A stretch of DNA of 64,000 nucleotides from Kushneria marisflavi. Its GTDB lineage: Bacteria > Pseudomonadota > Gammaproteobacteria > Pseudomonadales > Halomonadaceae. Positions within the stretch are counted from its first letter, which is position 1; the number at the start of each line of letters is the position of its first letter. Location: assembly GCF_002157205.1 (NCBI RefSeq), contig NZ_CP021358.1:2542001-2606000 (forward strand), read 5' to 3'. The notes under the pieces are model-generated. The model was not told where the DNA came from. It saw nothing but the letters and a program-made list of their open reading frames with translations, and searched no databases. Both the position numbers and the translations under genes were made by a program. Positions 53,888 through 62,893 of the stretch are shown in pieces.

Positions 53888-55585
53888 CTAGTAGGAGGCG
53901 CGACGATACTGACGGTAGCGCGGTCGCCAGAAGTTGGCATCGATGGCCTGACGAATGGTGTCGTCATCGGTTTCAAGGGCCACGCCATCTTCCTGGGCGC
54001 GCCTGGCTACGGCGATGGCGATCTTTCGGCTGACGTCCTGAATGTCTGACAGCGGCGGCAAAACGGCGCCCTTGCCTTCAAGGGCGACCGGCGAGCAGTC
54101 GGCCAGCGCTCTGGAGGCTGCCATCAGCATGCCATCGGTGATGCGCGAGGCCTTCGCGGTAATGGCACCTAGGCCCACACCCGGGAAGATGTAGGAGTTA
54201 TTGCACTGGGCAATGGGGATCTTGCGATCGCCAATGGTCACCGGCTTGAAGGGACTGCCGGTCGACACCAGTGCCTCACCGTTGGTCCACTCCAGGATTT
54301 CGCGCGGGGTGGCCTCGATGCGTGAGGTCGGGTTGGACAGCGGCATCACCAGCGGTTCACTGCAGTGCTGGTGCATGGTCTTGATGACTTCTTCGGTGAA
54401 GAGCCCGCGCTGACCCGAGACGCCAATCAGAATGGTCGGTTTGGCATTGCGTACCACGTCGATCAGGGCCAGGTCACCGCCGCCGGTGTCCCAATCGCTG
54501 ATGTCGGCACGCTTTTGCACCAGTCGCCGCTGGAAGTTGACCAGGTTGCTCATGTCATCGGTCAGCAGGCCGTAGCGGTCGATCATGAAAATGCGCTTGC
54601 GGGCCTCGGCTTCGCTGATGCCCTCTTCCTGCATTGCCAGTACGATCTGTTCGGCGATGCCGCAGCCGGCGGAGCCTGCACCGACAAAGGCGACACGCTG
54701 CTCGGAGAGTTTTTCATTCTTGGCCTTGCAGGCCGAGAACAAAGTGCCCAGTGCGACAGAGGCGGTGCCCTGAATGTCATCGTTGAAGCAGCAGATCTCG
54801 TCGCGATAGCGCTCCAGCAGCGGCATGGCGTTGGCCTGGGCAAAGTCCTCGAACTGGATGATAGCGTTGGGCCAGCGACGCTTGATGCCCTGAATGCACT
54901 GGTCGACGAACTCGTAATAGGCCTCGCCGGTGATGCGCTCGTGACGCCAGCCCATATACATCGGGTCATCCAGGAGGTCCTGGTTGTTGGTGCCGACGTC
55001 CAGCACGATGGGCATGGTGTAGGCCGGGCTGATACCGCCGCAGGCGGTGTAGAGCGAGAGTTTGCCGATCGGAATGCCCATGCCGCCGATGCCCTGATCG
55101 CCCAGACCGAGGATACGCTCACTGTCGGTGATGACGACGACCTTGACGTTGTCCTTGGTGGCACTGTGCAGGATATCGGTAATGTAATCGCGGTGATCAT
55201 AGGAGATGAAAATGCCGCGGTGAGAGCGATAGATCTGGGAGAAGGACTGGCACGCCTCGCCGACGGTAGGCGTATAGATGATGGGCAGCATCTCTTCGAG
55301 ATGATCTTCCAGCAGGCGGAAGAACAGGGTCTCGTTACTGTCCTGAATCGAGCGCAGATAGATATGACGATCCAGATCGCTGCCCTGCTGGTCATATTGC
55401 TGGTAGGCGCGCTCGGCCTGCTCTTCGATCGTTTCGATGTTTTGCGGCAAAAGGCCCATCAGGTTGAACTGAACGCGCTCCTCGAGCGAAAAGGCACTGT
55501 CCTTGTTGAGCAGCGGCGTTTCAAGAAGGGTGGGCCCTGAATGTACGATATAGAGCGGGCGAGAAGGATTCTGGGACATCGTCAT
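53888..55585 (-). CDS. maeA: NAD-dependent malic enzyme
   Basis: Malic enzyme oxidatively decarboxylates malate to pyruvate. The 565-aa product has the length of the MaeA (SfcA) type and lacks the phosphotransacetylase domain of MaeB. Motifs: [96 protein letters not shown] and [20 protein letters not shown] 55585 or 55579 may start it (MTMSQ). It stands alone on the minus strand. NAD preference is inferred from family membership. Confidence 0.94.
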   Translation of the reverse strand: MTMSQNPSRPLYIVHSGPTLLETPLLNKDSAFSLEERVQFNLMGLLPQNIETIEEQAERAYQQYDQQGSDLDRHIYLRSIQDSNETLFFRLLEDHLEEMLPIIYTPTVGEACQSFSQIYRSHRGIFISYDHRDYITDILHSATKDNVKVVVITDSERILGLGDQGIGGMGIPIGKLSLYTACGGISPAYTMPIVLDVGTNNQDLLDDPMYMGWRHERITGEAYYEFVDQCIQGIKRRWPNAIIQFEDFAQANAMPLLERYRDEICCFNDDIQGTASVALGTLFSACKAKNEKLSEQRVAFVGAGSAGCGIAEQIVLAMQEEGISEAEARKRIFMIDRYGLLTDDMSNLVNFQRRLVQKRADISDWDTGGGDLALIDVVRNAKPTILIGVSGQRGLFTEEVIKTMHQHCSEPLVMPLSNPTSRIEATPREILEWTNGEALVSTGSPFKPVTIGDRKIPIAQCNNSYIFPGVGLGAITAKASRITDGMLMAASRALADCSPVALEGKGAVLPPLSDIQDVSRKIAIAVARRAQEDGVALETDDDTIRQAIDANFWRPRYRQYRRASY

Positions 55586-55715
55586 GACTCGCTGTAGACA
55601 AAAAATGAAGAAATACCCCGGTCATACGTGATGCGTCAGGGTAACGGTTGGGTCGTTTATCGCTGACGGCGCTCCCACTATAGCCATCTCTCGGGACGCA
55701 ACACAGCGCGACCAT

Positions 55716-55737
55716 GGCCTGGCGTGCACGCCAGGCC
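55716..55737. repeat. Perfect palindrome after the DUF945 gene
   Basis: GGCCTGGCGTG (55716-55726) and CACGCCAGGCC (55727-55737) form a perfect 22-bp palindrome, able to fold as a 9-bp hairpin with loop TGCA, 8 bp past the stop of the minus-strand DUF945 gene. Without T-run; probably a transcript end or roadblock. Confidence 0.55.
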
Positions 55738-55744
55738 GAATGGA

Positions 55745-57097
55745 TCAGCCGTTGAGGGACATCAGCAGTAGTGGCAGCATCATGTAAAGCTCGGGATGCG
55801 ATTCACCATTGACGCGAAGGTCCTGGCTGTTCATCTCGATATCCATGCGGAATCGATCGCCATCACGCGCCAAAAGCCCTTCCTGCTCGAGTCCTGCCAG
55901 CGTCTGTTCTGGACGGGCGTTGGGGTCTGTGAGCGTCATCAGGTGCGTGAGCAGCGTACGGTCCGAGGCCATGTCCAGCGTCAGGTTTCCGCGCTCAAGC
56001 GCTGTGGCGAGCGGCTCGCCCTCGGTATTCATCGAACGGAAGTTCAGCGCCAGCTTGCCTTCGAGAGATCCCTGAGGGGTATTGAGGCCTGCGACCGTGA
56101 TTTCGGCCGAGGGCGTCCCCTTCAGGGCCTCCAGCAGATACCGTGTCATTATATTCTGTACCTGGCCCGAGACCTGGTCTTCGTCCAGCGAATCATCCAC
56201 ATCCGAAAGCTCTGTCAACAGACGGCGCGTGGCATCGCGGGGGAGGTGCTTGAGTGCCAGAGTCTGGGTGGCGCTATTAACGATCAGCGGCTCGGCAAGC
56301 GTCGGATCCTTCATCAGCAGATTGCTGATCTGCCAGGAGGCGTTCATCGATAGGCCGTCGTCGCCGTTGTCGCGCAGCTGGCCCTGACCGTCCAGACCCA
56401 GCTTCAGGGTCACGCTCTCTGCCTTATCCTGAAGATTGAGCTGATTCAGTGTCGTCCTGAAACGAGCGTCCCAGAAGTTATCCATGTTGGGCCAGTCGGG
56501 GCCGCCGGCACCGCTGCTGTCCATTTTCAGGGCATTGAGCGTCAGCGTGGCATCGTCGCTTTGAAAGTCCAGAGAGGGGATCGAGACACTGGAAGTGGTA
56601 CGGTCGCCGTCAAGTTGATAATGGCCTTTCATGCCGCCCCAAACCAGTCGCGCGCCGGGGCTTTCGGGAATTTCGGTATCGTCAAAGGCCGGCGACTGCC
56701 AGTCAACGTTGACATCATTGCCAAAGCCTACGGTGGTGGTAGCCTCAAGCGCCGGCCGGTCGCCGAAATAGTGCGCGACGGTGGTCTGCTGGTCACCAAA
56801 GTCGGGGACGCTATCGATGCGTGCCCAGCCAAATCCCCAGGGGCCATGAGTGATATGGTGATGGACATCGATCTGCCAGGGGCCTTCCCTAGTATCGATC
56901 ACGGTACGGGTCACGGCATCGGAAGTGCGCCAGCCGCGGTCATACTCGATGACCCGGGTCGGGGCGCTGTCGGAGATCTGTGCCACGCCATGGCGGAATT
57001 CCTGTTCGATCTGCTTGCCGGTGTACCAGGGCGCTGCAGCGCCTGCGACCACGATGATGACTGCTGCAGTACCGATAATGCCCGTTGTCTTGCCCAT
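55745..57097 (-). CDS. DUF945 (YdgA-like) family protein
   Basis: A 450-aa protein with one N-terminal membrane anchor (GIIGTAAVIIVVAGAAAPWY) followed by YTGKQIEQEFRHGVAQI and YDRGWRTSDAVTRTVIDTRE, the DUF945 start. The remainder is predicted beta-rich and repetitive, with HGPWGFGWARIDSVPDFGDQ. It is probably exposed to the periplasm. The function of the family is not settled. It lies downstream of the cvfB-type gene on the same strand. Confidence 0.82.
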   Translation of the reverse strand: MGKTTGIIGTAAVIIVVAGAAAPWYTGKQIEQEFRHGVAQISDSAPTRVIEYDRGWRTSDAVTRTVIDTREGPWQIDVHHHITHGPWGFGWARIDSVPDFGDQQTTVAHYFGDRPALEATTTVGFGNDVNVDWQSPAFDDTEIPESPGARLVWGGMKGHYQLDGDRTTSSVSIPSLDFQSDDATLTLNALKMDSSGAGGPDWPNMDNFWDARFRTTLNQLNLQDKAESVTLKLGLDGQGQLRDNGDDGLSMNASWQISNLLMKDPTLAEPLIVNSATQTLALKHLPRDATRRLLTELSDVDDSLDEDQVSGQVQNIMTRYLLEALKGTPSAEITVAGLNTPQGSLEGKLALNFRSMNTEGEPLATALERGNLTLDMASDRTLLTHLMTLTDPNARPEQTLAGLEQEGLLARDGDRFRMDIEMNSQDLRVNGESHPELYMMLPLLLMSLNG

Positions 57098-57150
57098 GAA
57101 GATCCCTGAACGTTAATGAGGAATATGGATGTCTCAGCGCCTGGCGCTGG

Positions 57151-58002
57151 TCATGGTCTGTCGACCTGTCGTATGCCATCGGCATCGATGGTGATCAGCC
57201 CCTGTTTATAGAGACCGCCAATGGCCTTTTTGAAGTTGCCCTTGCTGACACCGAAGGTGCGCTGAATCAGGGCAGGGTCACTCTTGTCGCTGATGGCAAG
57301 CATCCCTCCGGCCTTTTGCAGGCGTTCGAGAATCTGCTCGGCAAGCGGTTCGGCCAGTATTTCACGGCGGGGCTGCAAACTCAGATCCACCTTGCCGTCA
57401 TCGCGTATCCGGTAAATGTAGCCTTTGGTCCGGGTGCCCATGCGCAGAGGACGAATCGCTTCGCTCTTGTGCAAAAGCCCCCAGTGGCGATGGTTGATGA
57501 TGGCGTTGAAACCCAGGTCGGTCGGGCCGGTAATGAGCAGATCGACTTCCTCATCACGCGCGTAATTGGCCGGCTCCTGGCTCAGGTAGCGGTCCAGTCG
57601 CATGGAGGCCGTAATGCGCCGGGTGCGATCATCCAGATAGGCAACCACCACACAGCGATCACCCTGGCGCAGGGGGCGGTGGGTACGCTCTTCAAAATGC
57701 GGCAGCAGCAGGTCCTTGGGCAGCCCCCAGTCCAGAAAGATACCTACCGGGGTGCGCTCGACCACTTCGAGCGCGGCAAACTCGCCGACCTGAATTTTGG
57801 GTCGCTCGGTCGTCGCGATCGGGCGGTCTTCGCTATCGAGATACAAAAAGACCCGTAGCGAATCGCCCGGCTCCGCGGATAGACCTCGCGGTATCTGGCG
57901 CGTCGGCAGAAGAATATCGCCCAGCGTGCCGCCATCGAGGAAAAGCCCGATGGAGGACGTCCTGAGGATTTCAAGCGTATTGAAACGGCCCATTGCCGGC
58001 AT
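57151..58002 (-). CDS. cvfB: CvfB-type S1-like RNA-binding protein
   Basis: A 283-aa protein from ATG 58002 (MPAMGRFNTLEILRTSSIGL). It has repeated S1-like segments (GLFLDGGTLGDILLPTRQIP; GIFLDWGLPKDLLLPHFEER; GLLHKSEAIRPLRMGTRTKG) and a C-terminal winged helix (DPALIQRTFGVSKGNFKKAI, GGLYKQGLITIDADGI). This is the CvfB architecture, linked to virulence and RNA regulation in Staphylococcus. The frame is open for 77 more codons upstream, but those would run into the crcB leader; 58002 gives the family start. Confidence 0.87.
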   Translation of the reverse strand: MPAMGRFNTLEILRTSSIGLFLDGGTLGDILLPTRQIPRGLSAEPGDSLRVFLYLDSEDRPIATTERPKIQVGEFAALEVVERTPVGIFLDWGLPKDLLLPHFEERTHRPLRQGDRCVVVAYLDDRTRRITASMRLDRYLSQEPANYARDEEVDLLITGPTDLGFNAIINHRHWGLLHKSEAIRPLRMGTRTKGYIYRIRDDGKVDLSLQPRREILAEPLAEQILERLQKAGGMLAISDKSDPALIQRTFGVSKGNFKKAIGGLYKQGLITIDADGIRQVDRP

Positions 58003-58125
58003 GGTCACGCCCCGTGAACAGAATAAAAATGCCATGTTAACGCAAACGCGACGATGGCGGGCAGGGGAAGACCCTTCATGGGCATGGCTTGTCACGACCC
58101 CATGGCAGTGCAATGATTTTCCAAA

Positions 58126-58196
58126 GGAGATGGCATGCCTCCCGAAGCATGTGCTTCGAACCATCGCGTTCTGACACGTCGTGATTGATGATGCCT
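58126..58196 (+). ncRNA. Probable fluoride riboswitch (crcB motif) upstream of crcB
   Basis: The sequence begins GGAGATGGCATGCCTCC, matching the crcB-motif 5' half, and ends TGATGATGCC (58186-58195), matching its conserved 3' segment. GGAG pairs with CTCC, and GGCAT (58132-58136) with ATGCC (58191-58195), the long-range pairing of the aptamer. Between them are a hairpin (CGAAGCA/TGCTTCG, 58143-58158) and a stem ATCGCG/CGTGAT (58163-58185). The first hairpin looks like an insertion relative to compact examples. A GC-rich stem (CCTGC/GCAGG) follows as possible expression platform, without T-run. Position before crcB, the fluoride channel gene, strongly supports the call. Confidence 0.78.
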
Positions 58197-58286
58197 GCAA
58201 CGCCCCGGGGGACGGGCGCAGGTTCGTGATCACACGATGTTGCCGCCCGTGGCCTCGACATTATTGAGAGATTCGAGGAGTGCTGC

Positions 58287-58676
58287 ATGTGGTTGTCCAT
58301 TCTTTCCATCGGGCTTGGCGCGGCGCTGGGCGCCAATCTGCGGTGGGCCCTGTCGCTGATGCTCAATGCGCTGTTTCCGCCCCTGCCGCCCGGCACGCTG
58401 GTGGCCAATCTGCTGGGCGCCTGGCTGATCGGCATCGCCTTTGCGCTGTTTAATCTGCTGCCGGAGTTGAGTCCGCACTGGAAACTCTTCGTCGTGACCG
58501 GTTTTCTGGGCGCGCTGACGACCTTTTCGACCTTTTCGCTGGAAATGACCGGGCAACTGCAGGAAGGTCGCTATCTGAATGCATTGGCCGGCATTGGCGC
58601 CCATCTTGCCGGTTCGCTGCTGATGACGGCGCTTGGAATGGCCTGTGTGGCTCTTGTGCGGCAGTGGCTGCGCTAA
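58287..58676 (+). CDS. crcB: Fluoride ion channel/exporter CrcB (Fluc)
   Basis: The 129-aa product has four membrane segments and the Fluc signature regions: GLGAALGANLRWALSLMLNA, GTLVANLLGAWLIGIAFALF (pore asparagine) and VTGFLGALTTFSTFSLEMTG (phenylalanine track). Fluc proteins form antiparallel dimers that expel fluoride. GAGGAG precedes ATG 58287. The upstream fluoride riboswitch candidate would switch it on when fluoride enters the cell. Confidence 0.95.
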   Translation: MWLSILSIGLGAALGANLRWALSLMLNALFPPLPPGTLVANLLGAWLIGIAFALFNLLPELSPHWKLFVVTGFLGALTTFSTFSLEMTGQLQEGRYLNALAGIGAHLAGSLLMTALGMACVALVRQWLR

Positions 58677-58701
58677 TGAGGAAGAGAGGTTTATGACAGT
58701 G

Positions 58702-58719
58702 CTGCAATAAAACTGACAT
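58702..58719 (+). promoter_or_regulatory. Pho-box-like PhoB binding site before pstS
   Basis: The 18-mer CTGCAATAAAACTGACAT has the two 7-bp direct repeats (CTGCAAT, CTGACAT) separated by 4 A/T bases, close to the CTGTCAT-N4-CTGTCAT consensus. It lies 113 bp before pstS ATG. This predicts induction of pstSCAB by PhoB under phosphate limitation. Confidence 0.68.
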
Positions 58720-58831
58720 ATTTGGTTGCTAACCTGGCGTCGTATTGAAGCCGCCGCGCCTTTTTCGACAGGCCGGCAAGATAATCAGCAGGGCGACTCA
58801 ACGTCCTGGCGCAGGGTAACGGAGCAATCTG

Positions 58832-59866
58832 ATGATCAAGCAAGTCGCTGCAGCCTTCATCGCTACCTCGCTGGCGGCCACCGCTTCGGCCGCTACCATC
58901 ACCGGTGCCGGTGCGACCTTCCCCTATCCGGTCTATTCGCAGTGGGCCGATGGCTATCAGGACGAGACCGGCAACGGCCTCAACTATCAGGCCATTGGTT
59001 CCGGTGGCGGCATCCAGCAGATTACGGCCGGTACGGTCACCTTCGGGGCCAGCGATGCGCCGATGACGCCGGAGGAGCTCAAGAAGAACAATCTGGTCCA
59101 GTGGCCGCAGATCATGGGGGGTGTGGTGCCGGTCGTGCACGTGGAAGGTGTCGACGACGGTGCACTGCGTCTGGATGGTCAGACACTGGCCGATATCTAT
59201 CAGGGCAAAATCACCACCTGGAACGATGATGCCATTTCACAGCTCAACCCCGATCTGACGCTGCCCGATACCAAGATTACTCCGGTCTATCGCGCAGAAG
59301 GCTCCGGCACCAACTTCCTCTTTACGCACTATCTGGCCCAGGTCAGCGAGTCGTTCAAAAACGAGATCGGTGAAGGCAAGTCAGTGGCCTGGCCGGCCGG
59401 TGTCGGGGCCAAGGCCAATGGTGGTGTGGCCAGCCAGGTCAGTGGCATCAACGGTGCGATCGGCTATGTCGAATCAGCCTATGCCGAGCAAAACGATCTG
59501 AACGTGGCTCAGCTGAAAAATCAGGCCGGCAACTTTGTGACCGCCGATAGCGATACCTTCCAGGCCGCAGCTGCCAATGCCGACTGGCAAAATGCCGAAG
59601 GCATGTACCTGGTGCTGACCAACCAGCCGGGTGACAAGAGCTGGCCGATCGTAGGGGCTTCTTTCATTCTCATGCACACCGAGGTTGATGACGCCAAAGC
59701 CGCGAGTGATGCGCTTGCCTTCTTCGACTGGTCGTTTGAAAACGGCGGCGACATGGCCACCGAGCTGAATTACATCCCGATGCCGGACAGTGTGGTCAGC
59801 ATGGTCAAAAAGGATGTCTGGTCGCAGATCAAGGACAGCAGCGGCAAGGCCATCTGGCAGCAGTAA
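58832..59866 (+). CDS. pstS: Phosphate ABC transporter substrate-binding protein PstS
   Basis: A 344-aa periplasmic phosphate-binding protein with a signal peptide (MIKQVAAAFIATSLAATASA) and mature start ATITGAGATFPYPVYSQWAD. Phosphate-contact regions are visible: GSGGGIQQITAGTVTFGASD and YRAEGSGTNFLFTHYLAQVS. It is of the E. coli-like PstS type. First gene of pstSCAB behind a Pho-box-like site; GGTAACGGAG lies before the ATG. Confidence 0.96.
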   Translation: MIKQVAAAFIATSLAATASAATITGAGATFPYPVYSQWADGYQDETGNGLNYQAIGSGGGIQQITAGTVTFGASDAPMTPEELKKNNLVQWPQIMGGVVPVVHVEGVDDGALRLDGQTLADIYQGKITTWNDDAISQLNPDLTLPDTKITPVYRAEGSGTNFLFTHYLAQVSESFKNEIGEGKSVAWPAGVGAKANGGVASQVSGINGAIGYVESAYAEQNDLNVAQLKNQAGNFVTADSDTFQAAAANADWQNAEGMYLVLTNQPGDKSWPIVGASFILMHTEVDDAKAASDALAFFDWSFENGGDMATELNYIPMPDSVVSMVKKDVWSQIKDSSGKAIWQQ

Positions 59867-59955
59867 TCCCGGTTGATTCGATGTCTCGGGCCGGGGCCAT
59901 GTGCCCTGGCCTTTGTCCACCTGACAACTCCTACGTTTATGCACAGGTATGAGCC

Positions 59956-60918
59956 ATGACGACCGGCAGCAGCGTCACACCACAGGCCGCAGAGGGCGAT
60001 CGGATGCAGAAGCTGTCGGCAAGTGCCCACGAGCGGAGCGCGCTCAGGCGCAACGGCCTCGTGGATCGGGTATTTGAAATCACGACCAGAGGCTCGGCAC
60101 TGATGGTGCTTTTGCTTCTGGGCACCATTACCGGTTCCCTGATACTGGCCGGGTGGCCGGCTCTGTCAGAGCTGGGACTGTCCTTTTTTACCGATGACCG
60201 CTGGGCGGCCAACATCAACCGTTTCGGGGCGTTGCCGGCCATTTACGGCACGCTGGTGACCTCCCTGATTGCGATTGCCATTGCCATTCCGGTGTCGCTG
60301 GGCATCGCGATCTTTCTGACCGAAATCTGTCCGCCGAAGCTGCGCCGCACCATCGGGACCATGGTTGAACTGCTGGCGGGCGTCCCATCGATCATTTACG
60401 GCATGTGGGGCATGGAAGTGCTCGCGCCGTTTCTGCAGTCTCATTTCCCGTCGATATTTCCGGCCGGGACCGGGCTGACGACGGCCGGACTGATTCTGGC
60501 CATCATGATCATCCCGTTTATCACTGCCGTCACCCGCGATGTGATGCATACCGTGCCACCCATCATGCGTGAATCGGCCTACGGGCTGGGCTGCACGACC
60601 TGGGAGGTGGTGCGTCATGTGATCTTTCCGTCCGTAAAGGCCGGCATGCTGGGAGGCGTCATCCTCGGGCTGGGACGAGCACTGGGAGAAACCATGGCGG
60701 TGACCTTCGTAATCGGTAACAACCTGTTTTTGAGCGCCACGCTCACCGGGCAGGGCACCTCGATTGCCGCCCTGATCGCCAATCAGTTTTCCGAGGCTGA
60801 CGGGCTGCAGCGCTCGGCGCTGCTGTTACTGGGTCTGGTTCTGTTTCTGATTACCTTTGCCGTGCTGGCACTTGCCCGCTTCATGCTCAACCGCATGAAC
60901 CAGCGTGCACCGTCATGA
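59956..60918 (+). CDS. pstC: Phosphate ABC transporter permease PstC
   Basis: A 320-aa inner-membrane protein with six predicted membrane segments. Typical PstC sequence: AIYGTLVTSLIAIAIAIPVS, FLTEICPPKLRRTIGTMVEL, LAGVPSIIYGMWGMEVLAPF and the EAA-like loop AYGLGCTTWEVVRHVIFPSV, followed by GLGRALGETMAVTFVIGN. The N-terminal 45 residues are hydrophilic. An internal ATG at 60004 is an alternative start. The stop is close to the pstA start. Confidence 0.95.
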   Translation: MTTGSSVTPQAAEGDRMQKLSASAHERSALRRNGLVDRVFEITTRGSALMVLLLLGTITGSLILAGWPALSELGLSFFTDDRWAANINRFGALPAIYGTLVTSLIAIAIAIPVSLGIAIFLTEICPPKLRRTIGTMVELLAGVPSIIYGMWGMEVLAPFLQSHFPSIFPAGTGLTTAGLILAIMIIPFITAVTRDVMHTVPPIMRESAYGLGCTTWEVVRHVIFPSVKAGMLGGVILGLGRALGETMAVTFVIGNNLFLSATLTGQGTSIAALIANQFSEADGLQRSALLLLGLVLFLITFAVLALARFMLNRMNQRAPS

Positions 60919-60929
60919 AGGAGGCTGTC

Positions 60930-61772
60930 ATGAATCCCGTTTATCGTCGGCGTCGCATGGTGAATCGCATCATCATGACGGCATCACTGCTGGCCTCGGC
61001 CTTTGGGGTCATCTGGCTGTTTCTGATTCTCCTGACCCTGGTCACCAAGGGCGTGCCGGCGCTGTCGCTTGACGTGTTTACCGAGCGTACCCGCATGTCC
61101 GGTGGCGGGCTGGGTAATGCCATTCTGGGGTCGCTGATCATGACGGCACTGGCGACCGTGGGGGGGACCATCATCGGTATTGCCGCCGGGACCTGGCTTG
61201 CCGAATATGGCGGTCGTTCTCGACTGGCCAATACCATTCGCTTTATTAACGATGTGCTGCTTTCGGCGCCCTCGATCATCATCGGTCTGTATATCTATGC
61301 CGTGGTGGTGCTGCCGATGGGACACTTTTCGGGCTGGGCCGGGGTGGCCGCGCTGATGGTGATCATTATTCCGGTCGTGATTCGCTCGACCGAGGACATG
61401 CTGCTGCTGGTGCCCAATTCACTGCGTGAGGCGGCCGCAGCGCTGGGCGCACATCGCTGGTTGATCGTGCTCAGGGTCTGCTACAGCGGCGCTCGTGCCG
61501 GGATTACCACTGGTGTGCTGCTGGGGTGTGCCCGTATCAGTGGCGAGACGGCACCGCTGTTGTTCACGGCGCTCAATACCAATCAGTGGAACTTTTTCAA
61601 CATGGGCAGCGAAATGCCCAACCTGCCGATGGTGCTTTACCAGAACATGACCATCAATTCGTTTATTCCCGCCCAGGTGTCGCTTGCGTGGGCAGGGGCA
61701 CTGATACTGACGGTGGCGGTGCTGATGCTCAATATTCTGGCGCGCGTCAGTGCGGCGCGGTCACAGAAGTAG
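60930..61772 (+). CDS. pstA: Phosphate ABC transporter permease PstA
   Basis: A 280-aa six-segment membrane protein, partner of PstC. Typical features: GGLGNAILGSLIMTALATVG, AGTWLAEYGGRSRLANTIRF, LLSAPSIIIGLYIYAVVVLP and GARAGITTGVLLGCARISGE. AAGGAGG precedes ATG 60930 (MNPVYRRRRMVNRIIMTASL), so this start is chosen over ATG 60915, which would overlap the pstC stop. Confidence 0.94.
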   Translation: MNPVYRRRRMVNRIIMTASLLASAFGVIWLFLILLTLVTKGVPALSLDVFTERTRMSGGGLGNAILGSLIMTALATVGGTIIGIAAGTWLAEYGGRSRLANTIRFINDVLLSAPSIIIGLYIYAVVVLPMGHFSGWAGVAALMVIIIPVVIRSTEDMLLLVPNSLREAAAALGAHRWLIVLRVCYSGARAGITTGVLLGCARISGETAPLLFTALNTNQWNFFNMGSEMPNLPMVLYQNMTINSFIPAQVSLAWAGALILTVAVLMLNILARVSAARSQK

Positions 61773-61793
61773 GCATCAAGGGGCTTTCATTTC

Positions 61794-62627
61794 ATGAACA
61801 TGCGATCAGAGAATTTCACCATGGCGCCCAGGCAGACCTCCAGGAACGCTTCCGGAACTCCCCATGCGGCAGCTCCTGCCAAGCTGTCGGTCCAGGAGCT
61901 GGATTTCTACTACGGTAATTTCCAAGCCATCAAGAAGGTCTCGATGGATATTCCGGCCAATCAGGTGACCGCTTATATCGGGCCCTCGGGCTGTGGCAAG
62001 TCAACGCTTTTGCGCTGCTTCAACCGCATGCACGATCTCTACCCCGGGTTGAAGACCGAAGGTGGCATCCTGCTTGATGGCCAGGACATCCATGCTTCCG
62101 GTGTCGACATCAACCTGCTGCGTGCCCGGATCGGCATGGTGTTTCAAAAACCGACCCCATTCCCGATGTCGGTCTATGACAATATCGCCTTCGGGGTGAA
62201 GCTCTATGAGCGGCTGTCGCGCCGTGACATGGATGAGCGCGTGGAGTGGGCGCTGAAAAAGGCCGCGCTGTGGAATGAGGTCAAGGACAAGCTCAAGACC
62301 AATGGGCAGGCCCTTTCCGGTGGTCAGCAGCAGCGTCTGTGTATCGCGCGCACCATCGCGGTCAAGCCGGAAGTGATTCTGCTTGATGAACCGACTTCGG
62401 CGCTGGATCCGATCTCGACCGGCTATATCGAGGATTTGATTCACGAATTGAAGACCGACTATACGATCGTGATCGTGACGCACAACATGCAGCAGGCGGC
62501 GCGCGTGTCCGACATTACGGCGTTCATGTATCTGGGCGAGCTGATCGAGTGCGGTCAGACCGATCAGATATTCACCGATCCAGGCAAGAAGCAGACCGAG
62601 GATTACATAACGGGACGTTATGGATAG
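61794..62627 (+). CDS. pstB: Phosphate ABC transporter ATP-binding protein PstB
   Basis: A 277-aa ATPase energising phosphate uptake. Walker [22 protein letters not shown]-loop [20 protein letters not shown], signature [20 protein letters not shown], Walker [21 protein letters not shown] and H-loop [21 protein letters not shown] 30-residue N-terminal extension precedes the domain. The operon ends here with a terminator; phoU, which often follows pstB, is absent. Confidence 0.96.
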   Translation: MNMRSENFTMAPRQTSRNASGTPHAAAPAKLSVQELDFYYGNFQAIKKVSMDIPANQVTAYIGPSGCGKSTLLRCFNRMHDLYPGLKTEGGILLDGQDIHASGVDINLLRARIGMVFQKPTPFPMSVYDNIAFGVKLYERLSRRDMDERVEWALKKAALWNEVKDKLKTNGQALSGGQQQRLCIARTIAVKPEVILLDEPTSALDPISTGYIEDLIHELKTDYTIVIVTHNMQQAARVSDITAFMYLGELIECGQTDQIFTDPGKKQTEDYITGRYG

Positions 62628-62679
62628 TGGTCGTTATTGATGCCAGGATGTAATGGTCCTTAGGCGTGAAGAAAGACAG

Positions 62680-62705
62680 GGGGACACAAATGTGTCCCCT
62701 TTTTT
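62680..62705 (+). terminator. Rho-independent terminator of pstSCAB
   Basis: GGGGACAC (62680-62687) and GTGTCCCC (62692-62699), loop AAAT, then a T-run to 62705. Confidence 0.93.
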
Positions 62706-62893
62706 GTGAGCGCCGGGCGTGCTCTTGAGTACCGGATGCGCGCTGCCAGCACATCAACGATCAGTCCCCGGGCGTTTTCGGCCAGCCCTGTCCTGCAGTC
62801 GGCAATAAGCGCCGACGCCCTTCATGCATTGATCTTGATGTTTTGAACTAGTCTTTAACGACAATCCAACAATGACAGGGGATCGACGCTCTT

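Noticed and set aside
54365..55540. Open frame of about 391 codons opposite the malic enzyme gene
   Set aside because: Antisense to a full-length malic enzyme; composition is typical of a mirrored coding strand and no family is recognisable.
58003..58233. 77-codon upstream extension of the CvfB-type protein
   Set aside because: It overlaps the riboswitch region on the other strand and lacks family similarity; the S1-like domain starts right after 58002.
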